Source of the DNA: F0422 sp003992255
Lineage (GTDB): Bacteria > Bacillota > Negativicutes > Veillonellales > Veillonellaceae
NCBI RefSeq assembly: GCF_003992255.1
Contig: NZ_RQVA01000012.1
Location: forward strand, 1-59,960
Reading direction: 5' to 3'
DNA length: 59,960 nt
Positions 42,302-53,300 of this stretch are shown here, in pieces. The first letter of the stretch is position 1. Every line of letters begins with the position of its first letter. The position numbers and the translations under genes are program-made. The notes beneath the pieces are model-generated. The model saw only the letters and a program-made list of their open reading frames with translations, made no database searches and was not told where the DNA came from.

Positions 42302-45300
42302 TTAACCTTTTTTAATGTATTGAAGTACTTCAGCCAATTGCGCTTTTAATGTGTTAATTTCATCTTTTTGCATTTGGTTTTGTGCTTCTAAGGCAGATAC
42401 TTTGTCTTGTAATGTGTAAGATGCACTGATAGGTCCTTGACGGAATGTGTCTTTCACAGCCGTTTCATCAGCACGAGCCCCGAATTTCCAGCTCACACCT
42501 GCGTTCGCCATCAATTCATCGCCACGACTACCGATGGATGCGCCTGCATGGAATAATGTAGACTCATTTTTGTAATGAGCAATACCCAATGCTAAGGCAC
42601 CTTCACCTTTATACGTACCTACACCTGCCATGATTGTTGTTGGCTCCAATGGATCATATTGTAAATGACGTAAGCCAGCCATAGCTGCCGCTTGAGCCCC
42701 CACACGGTTCATCTGCGCACCTAAGCCATTAACATGGTTGCTAATATTAACAACTGCATTGGTTACACCTTTCAATTGAGATACGTTAACTGCATCTGTA
42801 TTTTCCACACCTGGTGCTACATTCGCTATGACTTGGCCACCTGCAGAAATACCAGATTTCATCACTGGATTTCCATTCGCATCTACCATTGTTTTTCCTG
42901 TATTAGGATTCACTGCGATAGAAGGAGCGCCGAAGGATACTACTTTCGTAGGATCTACTATGACCTCACCAGTTTTTGGATTAACTACTTTTGCTGTTTC
43001 AGGTGTTACTACCAATCCTGTGCCAGTCAATTTAGAGTTTGGACCTCCTTTAAGGTTATCTCCCTCTACAGGTTTTGCACCTGTTTTTGGCTTACCATTT
43101 TCTAAATCAGTAGCCTTATAGTATTTACCATCAATCATAGTTACTGGATTACCAGCTTTGTCAGTTTTACTTTCAAAGTTAGCACTGTTCAATGCACCCA
43201 AGTCTTTAGCCAATTGAACGGACAATTTACCATCTGCATTGAATACGCCGATATTACCTGTTGTCGTAGCTTCTTTCGCCACTGGTTTACCCGTATCAGC
43301 ACGGTTGCCACCAGTCAATTGTACGGTAGAGTTCAATGGTTTGCTAATGGATTCGCCATCATCACCTTGGAAACGAAGTCCGTCGTCCATAGTCGCAACG
43401 TCACGAAGTTTACCATCTGTGCCTTTGTATTGGATACGATCCATAGTCGGTGCATCTGCCATTGGAGATTTACCAGCTTTTGGTGTCACCACAGTTTTAC
43501 CATCTTTAGTTTTCACATCTACATCTGCTGGAGCATACCATTTACCATCGTTGGCACGAACTGCATCTTTCGGTGTATTGTCCAAGTCAGCTGGTGCTTT
43601 ATCTGTAGAGATAGCTACACTAGCAGCATTGTTTCCATCTTTGCCAGCCTTCGCATTGTTCAATGTCAATGTACCCTTGCCATCTTTCGCTGTCGCGGAT
43701 ACACCGTCTTTGCCAGCTGCGTCTTTCACAGTCATAGCGCCATCTTTGCCAGGTACACCATCTTTTGCTGGGCCACCAGCTGTTACGCTATCGATCTTAA
43801 GGTCACGGTTGACATCTACTTTTACATACGTAGTTGTTACTTTTGTACCATCTTTGTCCTCAGCCTCATCTACAGCCATGGAAACCGTTGTGTTCGCACC
43901 GTTCACATATTTCACATTGTCATTAGGGTTTACCTTTTCAAATATTTTTGCATCAGTGCTGAAAGCTTTATCTGTAGAGCCAATGCCTATGTTCCAACCG
44001 GATTTTTGGATAGCAGTAGCTACTGCATTACCATTTACGAAAGAATCTCCATCATTTTTAACAGTATCTTTAGGCCCTACTGGAATTTCTGTAGTCGTCG
44101 CTTTGCCTGTTACAGGATCTTTTTCGTAAATTTTACCATCTTCGCCACGAACAGCGTGAGTTTCAGTACCATCTTCTTTAGTAACAATTACATCATTTGT
44201 AACTTTACCTTCTTTCAAGCCTACAGTGATTTCACGAGTACCATCTTCTAATGTTTTACCCGTTACTTCAACACCATTTGTACCTTTAAACTCTACTTTA
44301 TTCGCATTACGTACTTGATCTGTGTAACCGTTATCTTTAGCGGATACTACGAAACCTAAGTTTTGTAAATCACCTACAGTAGCAGCGTTGTTAGGGTTAG
44401 AGTTATTGAAGTCTACCAAACCTGCTTTATCAACATTATCTGCTTTTGGTGCTACCGTTTGTTCTGGTGCGCCTGCATTTGGTTTACCATCTGTTAAGTC
44501 AGCTGCTTTATACCATTTGCCGTCGTTGCCTTTAGCAAGAACATCGCCATCTGCATTTTTCGGAGCAAATGTGTTCGCACCATTCGCTACATTACCCAAT
44601 TGTGTTGGAGTATTTACATTATTACCTGGCTCATTTGTTGTGTTGTCCACATTTGGGTTTGCCAAGTTTGTATTCACTGTGGTTGGTTTCACATCAGCAT
44701 TTGGTGTGACTGTTGGAGGCTTAGTTGGATCCGCTGATGGTGTCACAGTTACCGCTTCTCGTGGATACAATTTACCATCGTTTGCACGTACATATCCATT
44801 AGTTGGTTCACCTTTATCATTTCTTGCAATGTTTGGTGTACCATCTGGATTTGCAGGGTAGAACGTATCACCCACTTTTACCACTGGTACTTGTTTACCT
44901 GTTGTTGGATCTGTGATTGTCGTAGCGATTGGTAAGCCTGTTACGTTGAAAGTTACATCGCTTGTTGTGCCATCTGCTTTTGTTGTTACCACAGCTGTTG
45001 TATTACCACCGTTCACGAAGTTTACAGTGTCGAATGGTTTCACGAAGTCTTTCGCTGTACCATTATTTTGTAAATTCCAACCAGCATTCAATACATCAGA
45101 TACGGTAGCTGCATTGTTGCCCGCGAAGTTTGGATTTGCTTTTCCATCTTTTGTTTTTGGATTCAACAAGTCCGCTGCTTTTTCTGCTGTCAATGGAGCT
45201 TTATTGATGTTCGCTACATCGCCTGCATTTGGTGCTTCTGTTCCATCAGGGTTTGTTACTTTTTTATCAGCATCATTCACTGCTGGAATATTGTTTTTCA

Positions 45301-48300
45301 CATTGTTCAATGTAGTTGGAGATTTAGTTCCTTTAGGACCATTTAGAGATGTAATTACATTATCTGGTGCAATCACTTGATCTCCGTCACCGGTTCCATC
45401 TGAAGTTGTGTGGTATGTCACATTACCATCTTCATCTGTCAATGGATATACTTTCGTACCATCTGCAGTTGTATAGTTCACAGGAGTGATAGCGTTGTTT
45501 GTAGATACTTGATCATCCACAGATACAGTGATAGTACGTACACCGTTTTTATCTGTTTCACCAGTCACAGTAGCTGAACCTGCACCTACAAATCTCACTT
45601 CGTTCGCATTACGAACTTGGTCAGTGTAATCGTTACCTTCTGCAGATACGATCCAACCTAAGTTTTGTAAGTCACCTACAGTGGCTGCATTGTTAGGGTT
45701 AGATTTGCTGAAATCTACAAGACCTGCTGCATCAGTATTTGTTGGTGGCTGTACGGAAGTCGCTGTGTCGATTGGTGTACCGTTCGGTTGTACTTCAGAA
45801 GATTTATACCATTTACCATCGTTAGCTAATACTAATGGATCTTTCGCATCAGCTACAGCATCAGTACCCTCTTTCAAGGATCCATCCTCATTCACTTTAT
45901 CTGGTGCATAGTATTTACCATTGTTAGCTTTTACATACTCATTGCCATCTGCATCAACAGGGCTGAAAGTATTCGCACCGTTTGCTACATTACCCAATTG
46001 GCTTGGAGTGTTTACATTGTTACCTGGGTTATCTGTTGTGTTTGCCACATTTGGATTTGCCAAGTTTGTATTCACTGTTGTTGGTGTTTTGCCTTCTTTT
46101 GGTGTTACTGTTGCAGATTTAGTTGGATCTGCTGCCGGAGTTACATCCACATCTTCACGTGGGTAGAACTTACCATCGTCAGCACGTACATATCCATTTG
46201 TTGGTTCACCTTTATCATTTTTTTCGATATTTGGTGTGCCATCTGGATTTGCAGGGTAGAACGTATCGCCTACTTTTACCACTGGTACTTGTTTACCTGT
46301 TGTTGGATCTGTAATTGTGTTAGCCACTGGAAGACCAGTTACGTTCACTTGTACATGAGATGTTAAGTTGTCATCTGTTGTTACCGTTACAGTTGTATTA
46401 CCACCATCACGGAAGTTCACAGTATCAAATGGTTTTACGAAGTCTACTGCTTTACCATTGCCTTGTAAGTTCCAGCCTGCATTCAATACGTCAGATACTG
46501 TGGCTGCATTGTTGCCAATGTAATTAGGATTTGCCGCACCGTCTGCTGTTTTAGGGTTAGACAATTTAGCGGCTTCTTCTGCTGTTAATGGAGCTTTGTT
46601 GATATTCGCTACATCTCCAGCACCTGGTTTTTCTTTTCCATCCGGATTTGTAATCGTTTTAGATTCATCATTTACATTTGGAATGTTGTTTTTCACATTT
46701 TTCAATGTAGTTGGTGCATTTTCTCCTTTTGTACCATTAGGACCATTCACAGATGTAACTACGTCTGCACCTTGTACTTCTTGATCACCATCACCTTTTC
46801 CATTTGGAGTTGTATGGTATGTGATCGTTCCATCTTCACTCTTAACTGGATATACTTGTGTACCATCTGCTTTTGTATACACTACCGGCAATGCATCATG
46901 ATTCACATCTTGGTCTTCTACTTTTACTGTAATTGTACGCACACCATTCGCATCAGTTTTACCTGTGACAACAGCTTTACCTTCGCCAACAAATTTCACT
47001 TCGTTCGCATTACGTACTTGATCAGAGTAGCTGTTGCCTTCTGCAGACACTACCCAACCCATATTTTGTAAGTCACCAATAGTAGCCGCGTTATTAGGGT
47101 TAGAGTTTGTGAAGTCGATTAAACCAGATTTTGCAACGTTAACTGGACCTGCTACTGGTGTTGCATTTTCTTTTGGTTTACCATTTGGTTCCACTTGATC
47201 TGCTGGATACCATTTACCATCATTAGCTAATTTCACTGCTGGTTTTGCATCGGTTGCTTCTGTACCATCAGCTGCTAGTGGAGCAAATGTTTTCGCACCG
47301 TTCGCTACATTACCCAATTGTGTTGGTGTTGTAGTTTGGTTGTTTGGTGCATCATTTGTATTCTTAACATTTGGATTTACCAAATTAGATTGCAATGGCT
47401 TTTCTGTTATATTGATTGGCGTAATTACATTACCCGCATCGTCAATGAAATCACCTGTTGCATTTTTACCAACTGCTTTTTTACCAGTTGGTCCTACTGG
47501 TGTACCACTTTCATCAACTGTGTAGAACTTGTCACCTACTTTAGATACTGGAGCACCAGTTTCTGTTGTATATGTCACAGGTAATCCTGTTACATTGTAT
47601 GTTACATCGCTTGCAGTACCTTCCGCATTCGTTGTTACTACAGCTGTTGTATTGCCGCCGTTCACGAAGTTCACAGTATCAAATGGTTTTACGAAGTCTT
47701 TCGCTGCACCATTGTTTTGTAAATTCCAACCAGCATTCAATACGTCAGATACGGTAGCTGCATTGTTACCAATGTAGTTAGGATTTACCGCACCGTCTGC
47801 TGTTTTAGGGTTAGACAGTTCAGCTGCTTTTGCTGCTGTTAACGGAGCTTTCGTAATATTTGCTTTATTTGGAGTTTTACTATCTACAGTGCCATCTGGA
47901 TGTGTGATTTCTTCAGTTCCATCATTTACATTTGGAATGTTATTTTTCACATTTTTCAATGTAGTTGGTGCATTTTCACCTTTTGTGCCGTTAGGCCCGT
48001 TCACGGATGTAACTACATCTCCACTTTGAACTGGTTCACCATTGCCATCCGCTTTTGTATTGAAGATTGGACGACCTTGCTCATCTTTTTGGTTTGTAGG
48101 ATATACTTGTGTACCATCTGCTTTTGTGTAAACTACTGGCGTTACAGAGTTATTTGTGGCTACTTGATTATCTACACTTACAGTGATTGTACGCACACCA
48201 TCATCTGCTGTTTTACCAGATACAACCGCTGCACCAGTACCTACGAATTTCACTTCGTTAGCGTTTTTCACAGCCTCAGAGTATGCGTTACCTAAATCAT

Positions 48301-50317
48301 CAGTTTTCTTATCGGAGGATACAATCCAACCCATATTACGTAAATCACCAACAGTAGCTGCTGTGTTATTAGATACATTCTCATTATCTAAATTACGTAA
48401 TGCGTTTTTCACTGGCTCTGTATAGTTAGACAAGTTACTTGTTACATTATTTAATGCTGTTGGGCTAGTTGTGCTTGTTTTATCTTTCGCTGGTGCTGGG
48501 TTTGTCAAAGCAGTTTTCAATGGTGTAGCAGCTGGATCGATTGGTTCGATAACATGATCATCTTCATCCACTAATTTTCCATCATTATTTGTTTTCACCG
48601 CTGGCTTTCCAGTATCACTGATAGGTTCCCCTTTATCATTCACTTTGTAGAACTTATCGCCTACTTTGGACACAGGTTTTCCATCTGTATCTGTGTAGGT
48701 AACAGGTAATCCTGTAACATTGAAAGTCACCTTGCTTGTAGAACCATCTTCAGATGTTGTGACCATCGCTGTTGTGTTAGCACCATTCACAAAGTTTACC
48801 GTATCATATGGTTTTACAAAATCACGAGCGTCCCCATTATTTTGCAAATTCCAACCTGTATTCAATACATCGGATACAGTAGCTGCGTTATTGCCAATAT
48901 AGTTAGCATTGATTACTTTTTTATCTTCGAATACTGGAGTTTCTACTTCAGTTTCTAGACCTGTTTGTGGGTCTATTTCTTTTGTTTTAGTAACTTTTTG
49001 TTTACCTGTTTCACGGTCGATAACCGGTACTTTTTCTGTTTTGATTGTACCATCAGCATTCAACTCATATCGTTGCGTCATTGTTGCTGCTTCTTGTGCA
49101 GTATATGGAGCTGTATTGGTAACATCACCAACTTTAGTTTCTCCATCTTTGTCGTTGACTTTACCTGGCAGCTTTTCTTTTGGATCCACCACTTGTTTCA
49201 AGTTAGAACCTACATTTGCCAATGGAAATGGATTGGTAGTGCTGCCCTCTGTATCATTCATAGATGCTTTAGCATCTGTCACAGGTGCAACCCCATCTAA
49301 CGCTTTATAATCCAACCCTCTAGGATTTGTAATTGACCCATCATCATGTTTTATAGATCCTTTTGGATATGGTTTACCATCGATGAAAATAGTATCTGCT
49401 GGATAGTATTTACCATCCACTTCCAATGCATCTGCAGGATATAATCTACCATCTACTTCCTTCACTTTTGGGCCTAGAGCCGCAGTTTCTTGTGCATCAT
49501 AGAACTTACCATTGTCAAGTTTTGTTAATTTATTGCCTTTGCCATCTGTATACACAACTGGTGTATGTGCCGCTTCTACAGTTTTTTGTTCATGCACATC
49601 AATTGTGACAGTACGAATACCGTCTGTATTTGTTTCACCTGTAACGCTAACTCCATTTGTACCAATGAAGTTCACTTGGTTCGCATTACGAACTTGATCC
49701 GCGTAGTTATTACCAGGTGCCCCTACAATCCAACCCATATTTTGTAGATCTCCTACAGTGGCTACATTGTTAGGATTAGAGTTTGCAAAGTTAATTAATC
49801 CACCATTAGCAATTTTATTTGTCAATGGATTTGCAATTGGTTGCGCATCTGCTTTTGGAGTGCCTTTTGCATCTACTTTTCCTGCTTCATACCATTTACC
49901 ATCATTCGCTAATACTGCTGGTGTCCCCTCAAAAGCATCTGCATCAGGCAATTTATTACCTTGCTCATCTACTTTTGTGGCCTCATACCATTTACCATCG
50001 ATGGCCTGTCTCAATGGTACTCCTGTGGTAGAGATTGGGTTAAATATCGCAGCTCCATTGTTTACATTACCTACTGTTGTTGGTGTATTCACACCTGCCG
50101 TAGGGTTACTATGCGTTACATTTGGGTTAACCAAATTCGTATTCAATGTAGTTGGTTTCGTACCCCCTCGTGGAGTCATCGTTTTACTACCATCTGGTTG
50201 TTGAATAAAATTCATTTGATTAGATGGGTAGATATTTCCATCATCTGCTATCGTGTATCCATTCGTTGGGTTACCTTCCGCATCACGTTGAATATCTGGC
50301 GCACCATCTGCTTTCAC
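42302..50317 (-). CDS. Adhesin, C-terminal portion (stalk, barrel, coiled coil)
   Basis: An open frame of 2,671 codons whose nominal first codon (GTG, in VKADGAPDIQRD) is probably internal. It contains many repeats of a stalk unit: DLQNMGWIVSA...DQVRNANEVKFVG (Trp-ring-like), VYTKADGTQVYP, NNAATVSDVLNAGWNLQ, and DTVNFVNGGNTTAVVTT. The YadA anchor begins near LRHLQYDPLEPTTIMAGVG and ends NAGVSWKFG. About 50 further residues with a LQDKVSALEAQNQ coiled coil follow. See the pseudogene entry for the frameshift. Confidence 0.85.
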   Translation of the reverse strand: MKADGAPDIQRDAEGNPTNGYTIADDGNIYPSNQMNFIQQPDGSKTMTPRGGTKPTTLNTNLVNPNVTHSNPTAGVNTPTTVGNVNNGAAIFNPISTTGVPLRQAIDGKWYEATKVDEQGNKLPDADAFEGTPAVLANDGKWYEAGKVDAKGTPKADAQPIANPLTNKIANGGLINFANSNPNNVATVGDLQNMGWIVGAPGNNYADQVRNANQVNFIGTNGVSVTGETNTDGIRTVTIDVHEQKTVEAAHTPVVYTDGKGNKLTKLDNGKFYDAQETAALGPKVKEVDGRLYPADALEVDGKYYPADTIFIDGKPYPKGSIKHDDGSITNPRGLDYKALDGVAPVTDAKASMNDTEGSTTNPFPLANVGSNLKQVVDPKEKLPGKVNDKDGETKVGDVTNTAPYTAQEAATMTQRYELNADGTIKTEKVPVIDRETGKQKVTKTKEIDPQTGLETEVETPVFEDKKVINANYIGNNAATVSDVLNTGWNLQNNGDARDFVKPYDTVNFVNGANTTAMVTTSEDGSTSKVTFNVTGLPVTYTDTDGKPVSKVGDKFYKVNDKGEPISDTGKPAVKTNNDGKLVDEDDHVIEPIDPAATPLKTALTNPAPAKDKTSTTSPTALNNVTSNLSNYTEPVKNALRNLDNENVSNNTAATVGDLRNMGWIVSSDKKTDDLGNAYSEAVKNANEVKFVGTGAAVVSGKTADDGVRTITVSVDNQVATNNSVTPVVYTKADGTQVYPTNQKDEQGRPIFNTKADGNGEPVQSGDVVTSVNGPNGTKGENAPTTLKNVKNNIPNVNDGTEEITHPDGTVDSKTPNKANITKAPLTAAKAAELSNPKTADGAVNPNYIGNNAATVSDVLNAGWNLQNNGAAKDFVKPFDTVNFVNGGNTTAVVTTNAEGTASDVTYNVTGLPVTYTTETGAPVSKVGDKFYTVDESGTPVGPTGKKAVGKNATGDFIDDAGNVITPINITEKPLQSNLVNPNVKNTNDAPNNQTTTPTQLGNVANGAKTFAPLAADGTEATDAKPAVKLANDGKWYPADQVEPNGKPKENATPVAGPVNVAKSGLIDFTNSNPNNAATIGDLQNMGWVVSAEGNSYSDQVRNANEVKFVGEGKAVVTGKTDANGVRTITVKVEDQDVNHDALPVVYTKADGTQVYPVKSEDGTITYHTTPNGKGDGDQEVQGADVVTSVNGPNGTKGENAPTTLKNVKNNIPNVNDESKTITNPDGKEKPGAGDVANINKAPLTAEEAAKLSNPKTADGAANPNYIGNNAATVSDVLNAGWNLQGNGKAVDFVKPFDTVNFRDGGNTTVTVTTDDNLTSHVQVNVTGLPVANTITDPTTGKQVPVVKVGDTFYPANPDGTPNIEKNDKGEPTNGYVRADDGKFYPREDVDVTPAADPTKSATVTPKEGKTPTTVNTNLANPNVANTTDNPGNNVNTPSQLGNVANGANTFSPVDADGNEYVKANNGKYYAPDKVNEDGSLKEGTDAVADAKDPLVLANDGKWYKSSEVQPNGTPIDTATSVQPPTNTDAAGLVDFSKSNPNNAATVGDLQNLGWIVSAEGNDYTDQVRNANEVRFVGAGSATVTGETDKNGVRTITVSVDDQVSTNNAITPVNYTTADGTKVYPLTDEDGNVTYHTTSDGTGDGDQVIAPDNVITSLNGPKGTKSPTTLNNVKNNIPAVNDADKKVTNPDGTEAPNAGDVANINKAPLTAEKAADLLNPKTKDGKANPNFAGNNAATVSDVLNAGWNLQNNGTAKDFVKPFDTVNFVNGGNTTAVVTTKADGTTSDVTFNVTGLPIATTITDPTTGKQVPVVKVGDTFYPANPDGTPNIARNDKGEPTNGYVRANDGKLYPREAVTVTPSADPTKPPTVTPNADVKPTTVNTNLANPNVDNTTNEPGNNVNTPTQLGNVANGANTFAPKNADGDVLAKGNDGKWYKAADLTDGKPNAGAPEQTVAPKADNVDKAGLVDFNNSNPNNAATVGDLQNLGFVVSAKDNGYTDQVRNANKVEFKGTNGVEVTGKTLEDGTREITVGLKEGKVTNDVIVTKEDGTETHAVRGEDGKIYEKDPVTGKATTTEIPVGPKDTVKNDGDSFVNGNAVATAIQKSGWNIGIGSTDKAFSTDAKIFEKVNPNDNVKYVNGANTTVSMAVDEAEDKDGTKVTTTYVKVDVNRDLKIDSVTAGGPAKDGVPGKDGAMTVKDAAGKDGVSATAKDGKGTLTLNNAKAGKDGNNAASVAISTDKAPADLDNTPKDAVRANDGKWYAPADVDVKTKDGKTVVTPKAGKSPMADAPTMDRIQYKGTDGKLRDVATMDDGLRFQGDDGESISKPLNSTVQLTGGNRADTGKPVAKEATTTGNIGVFNADGKLSVQLAKDLGALNSANFESKTDKAGNPVTMIDGKYYKATDLENGKPKTGAKPVEGDNLKGGPNSKLTGTGLVVTPETAKVVNPKTGEVIVDPTKVVSFGAPSIAVNPNTGKTMVDANGNPVMKSGISAGGQVIANVAPGVENTDAVNVSQLKGVTNAVVNISNHVNGLGAQMNRVGAQAAAMAGLRHLQYDPLEPTTIMAGVGTYKGEGALALGIAHYKNESTLFHAGASIGSRGDELMANAGVSWKFGARADETAVKDTFRQGPISASYTLQDKVSALEAQNQMQKDEINTLKAQLAEVLQYIKKG

Positions 50318-53300
50318 TGGGAAGTATGTATTACCTCTTTTGCGACAGGAACTTGTTTACCTTGTGCATCTGTGATCGTATTAGACACTGGCAATCCAGT
50401 TACATTCACTTGGATTTTGCTTGTTGTACCATCTGTGGAGCTTTCGATAGTTGTATTAGCACCATTAATAAAGTTCACCGTGTCATATGGTTTCACGAAG
50501 TCTAAGGCAGTGCCATTCGTCCGTAAATTCCAGCCAGCATGTAATACATCAGACACTGTAGCCGCATTACTTCCTTGGTAATTAGGATTTGTTTGTCCAT
50601 TTGCTGTCGTAGGATTTGCCAACTTCGCCGCTTCTTCTGCTGTGATAGGCGCTTTTGTAATGTTTGATACATCCCCTGGATTGGCTCCTGGCGTACCGTC
50701 TGCATTCGTTACAGTTTTTGTTCCATCATTAACACTTGGTAATGTATTTTTCACATTATTCAATGTTTTGGGTGTGGAACTATTCATAGAAGTCACAATA
50801 TCTTTTGATTGTATAGGAGTTAACGCTCTTGCTGGCGCACCATTGTTTGTAATATTACCTGTAACAGGGTCTTTTGTCGTATTCGCTGGATAGTAGTTTC
50901 CATCAATTTTTACGCTATCTTCAGGGAAATACCCTGTCTCTGTTTTAACTAATGGCGTTCCATCTGGAGCTTTGAATACTACCGCTTCTTCTGCTGTTTC
51001 CACAGTAATTGTACGGATACCATTTTTTGTTTCTCCAGTAACTGTAATACCATTTTTACCAACGAAGTCCACTTGGTTCGCATTACGAACTTGGTCTAAG
51101 TATCCATTCGTAGGCGCAGATACTACCCACCCCATGTTACGTAAATCGCCGATAGTGGCAACATTGTTTGGATTAGATTTACCGAAGTCAATCAAGCCTG
51201 CTGTTGGTGAAGCTGCTGTAATACCAGGCACCACTGGTGTTGCCGTTGGATCTTTCAATTCTCCACGGTCTGATACTTTATCTTTTGGATACCATTTACC
51301 ATTGTTCGCTAATACCACAGGTGTTTTCGCATCCGCTGCAGTCACTCCTGTCGCAGGAGATCCATCTGGATTTACTTTTGTCGCATCATAGTAATTGCCA
51401 TCGTTTGCCAAGGCTAATTCTGTACCATCCGCATCACGCAAATTATGCGTTACACCACCATTCGCTACATTGCCCAATTGTGTTGGGGTTGTATTTCTTG
51501 AATTAGGAGGTGCTGTTGTAGTATCTACATTTGGATTTACTAAATTCGTTTTCAATGGACTTTTTGTTATATCGATAGGAGGAATGATATTACCATCTTT
51601 ATCAATTACATCGCCAGACGCATTTTTACCAACTGCTTTATTACCATTTGGACCTACTGGTATACCATCTTCAGTCACTGTATAGAACTCGTTACCTACT
51701 TTAGATACAGGGGCTCCCGTCTCTGTAGTATAAGTAATTGGCAAACCTGTTACATTGAATCGAACCTGAGTTTTCTTACCATCTGGAGATACTGCCACTA
51801 CGGCACTTGTATTAACACCATCGTTGAAAGTCACTGTATCATATGGCTTCACAAAATCTTTCGGTACATCATTATTTTGTAAGTTCCAACCTGCATTCAG
51901 CACATCGTTCACAGTAGAGGCTTGGTTGCCCTCTTTATTGATTTCATCAAGAACTGGTTTTGTACCAGAAGTAACAGCATCTGAAGGCAAATGGTCTTTC
52001 AAATTAGTAACTATACCATTTTTCAGTACTGTATCACCTGTCTGTACAGACGTGAACGTGGCTGTTGGCGTCACATCAAAACGTATTTTCCCATTCTCTG
52101 GATTGACATTAAATACAGTATTATTACCATTTTCAAAAGATGATTGAATTTTATCTTTTAGCATAACATATGTAACAGCATCTTTCATGGATACTGTAAT
52201 ATCACGTCCATTTTGATCGATCGTTACATGTTCGCCAGCAATAAATTTAACTGTCTCACCAGCATGTACCGCTTTATTAGAGTCCCCTGTATGCTTCGCT
52301 CCTGTTGCTGTACTAGCTGATGTAGCCACATTCCAGTGCACTGCATTGATGGCATTCGCTACGTCAGCGGCTGTTACCAACCCATTATTAGTTGCATCTG
52401 GCACAGTCACTTTACCTAATGTAGTACTACCTGCTGTAGAATCTACCGTTAAAGTTGTTGTTTTTGGTGTTAATGTTAATTTTTTATCACTTGCTGTTAC
52501 TGTTAATAGATTTGTGTTGTCGCTCTCTACTGTTAAGCGTTGATCGTATAAACGCACGTCTCCTGTACCAGCATTACCTTTGAACGCCAAGTTTACAGAT
52601 TTTAACTGTGCTACGTTCACTGCATCTGTATTATTTGTACCTGCTGCTACGCCTGTAATTTGACGGGTGAAAGAGTTATTATTCACCGTACCACCTACAG
52701 AAATAGCACCTTGACCCGATGTTAAGGCATTATCTGCATTGCTATGTAATTTCGCATACTTATTAACGCGATCGGTACCCTCTGCTTCACCATCCACGCC
52801 GATACCAGAAACACCGCTAGCAACGGATGCTACAGATCCAGTACCTAAGGCAACACCACCTACTGCGCTTACTGTTGTATTTTGGCCCAATGCTAAGCCT
52901 TGTGTCGCTGCTGCTCCCACTTGTGCATTTTGACCGATGGCAACACCAGCTACGCTTTCAGATTTTGCTTTAGAACCAATCGCAATCGCTTCTTCTGCTT
53001 TTGCCTCTGAAAGTGCGCCCACTGCTGTACTATCTAAGGCAGTTGCTTGTGCACCAGCACCTACTGCTGTTGCATTAGTACCTGTCGCTTCTGTGCTGGC
53101 TTTTGTTGCATCCGGTTTCGTAATCGTCGAACCAATCGCTACCGCACCTGTTTCAGATGCTTTTGTACCTGTACCATACGCAGTCGCACTGTCACCTGTG
53201 GCTGTTGCATTAGTACCAGTGGCTAGTGCATTTGTATTTGTAGCAGATGCACTTGGTCCGATGGCAATCGCATCTGTACCTGTGGCACCTTTATTTTGTC

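Noticed and set aside
42734..50581. Plus-strand open frames opposite the second adhesin
   Set aside because: Same reason: antisense shadows rich in Cys, Ile and Tyr with no translation signals.
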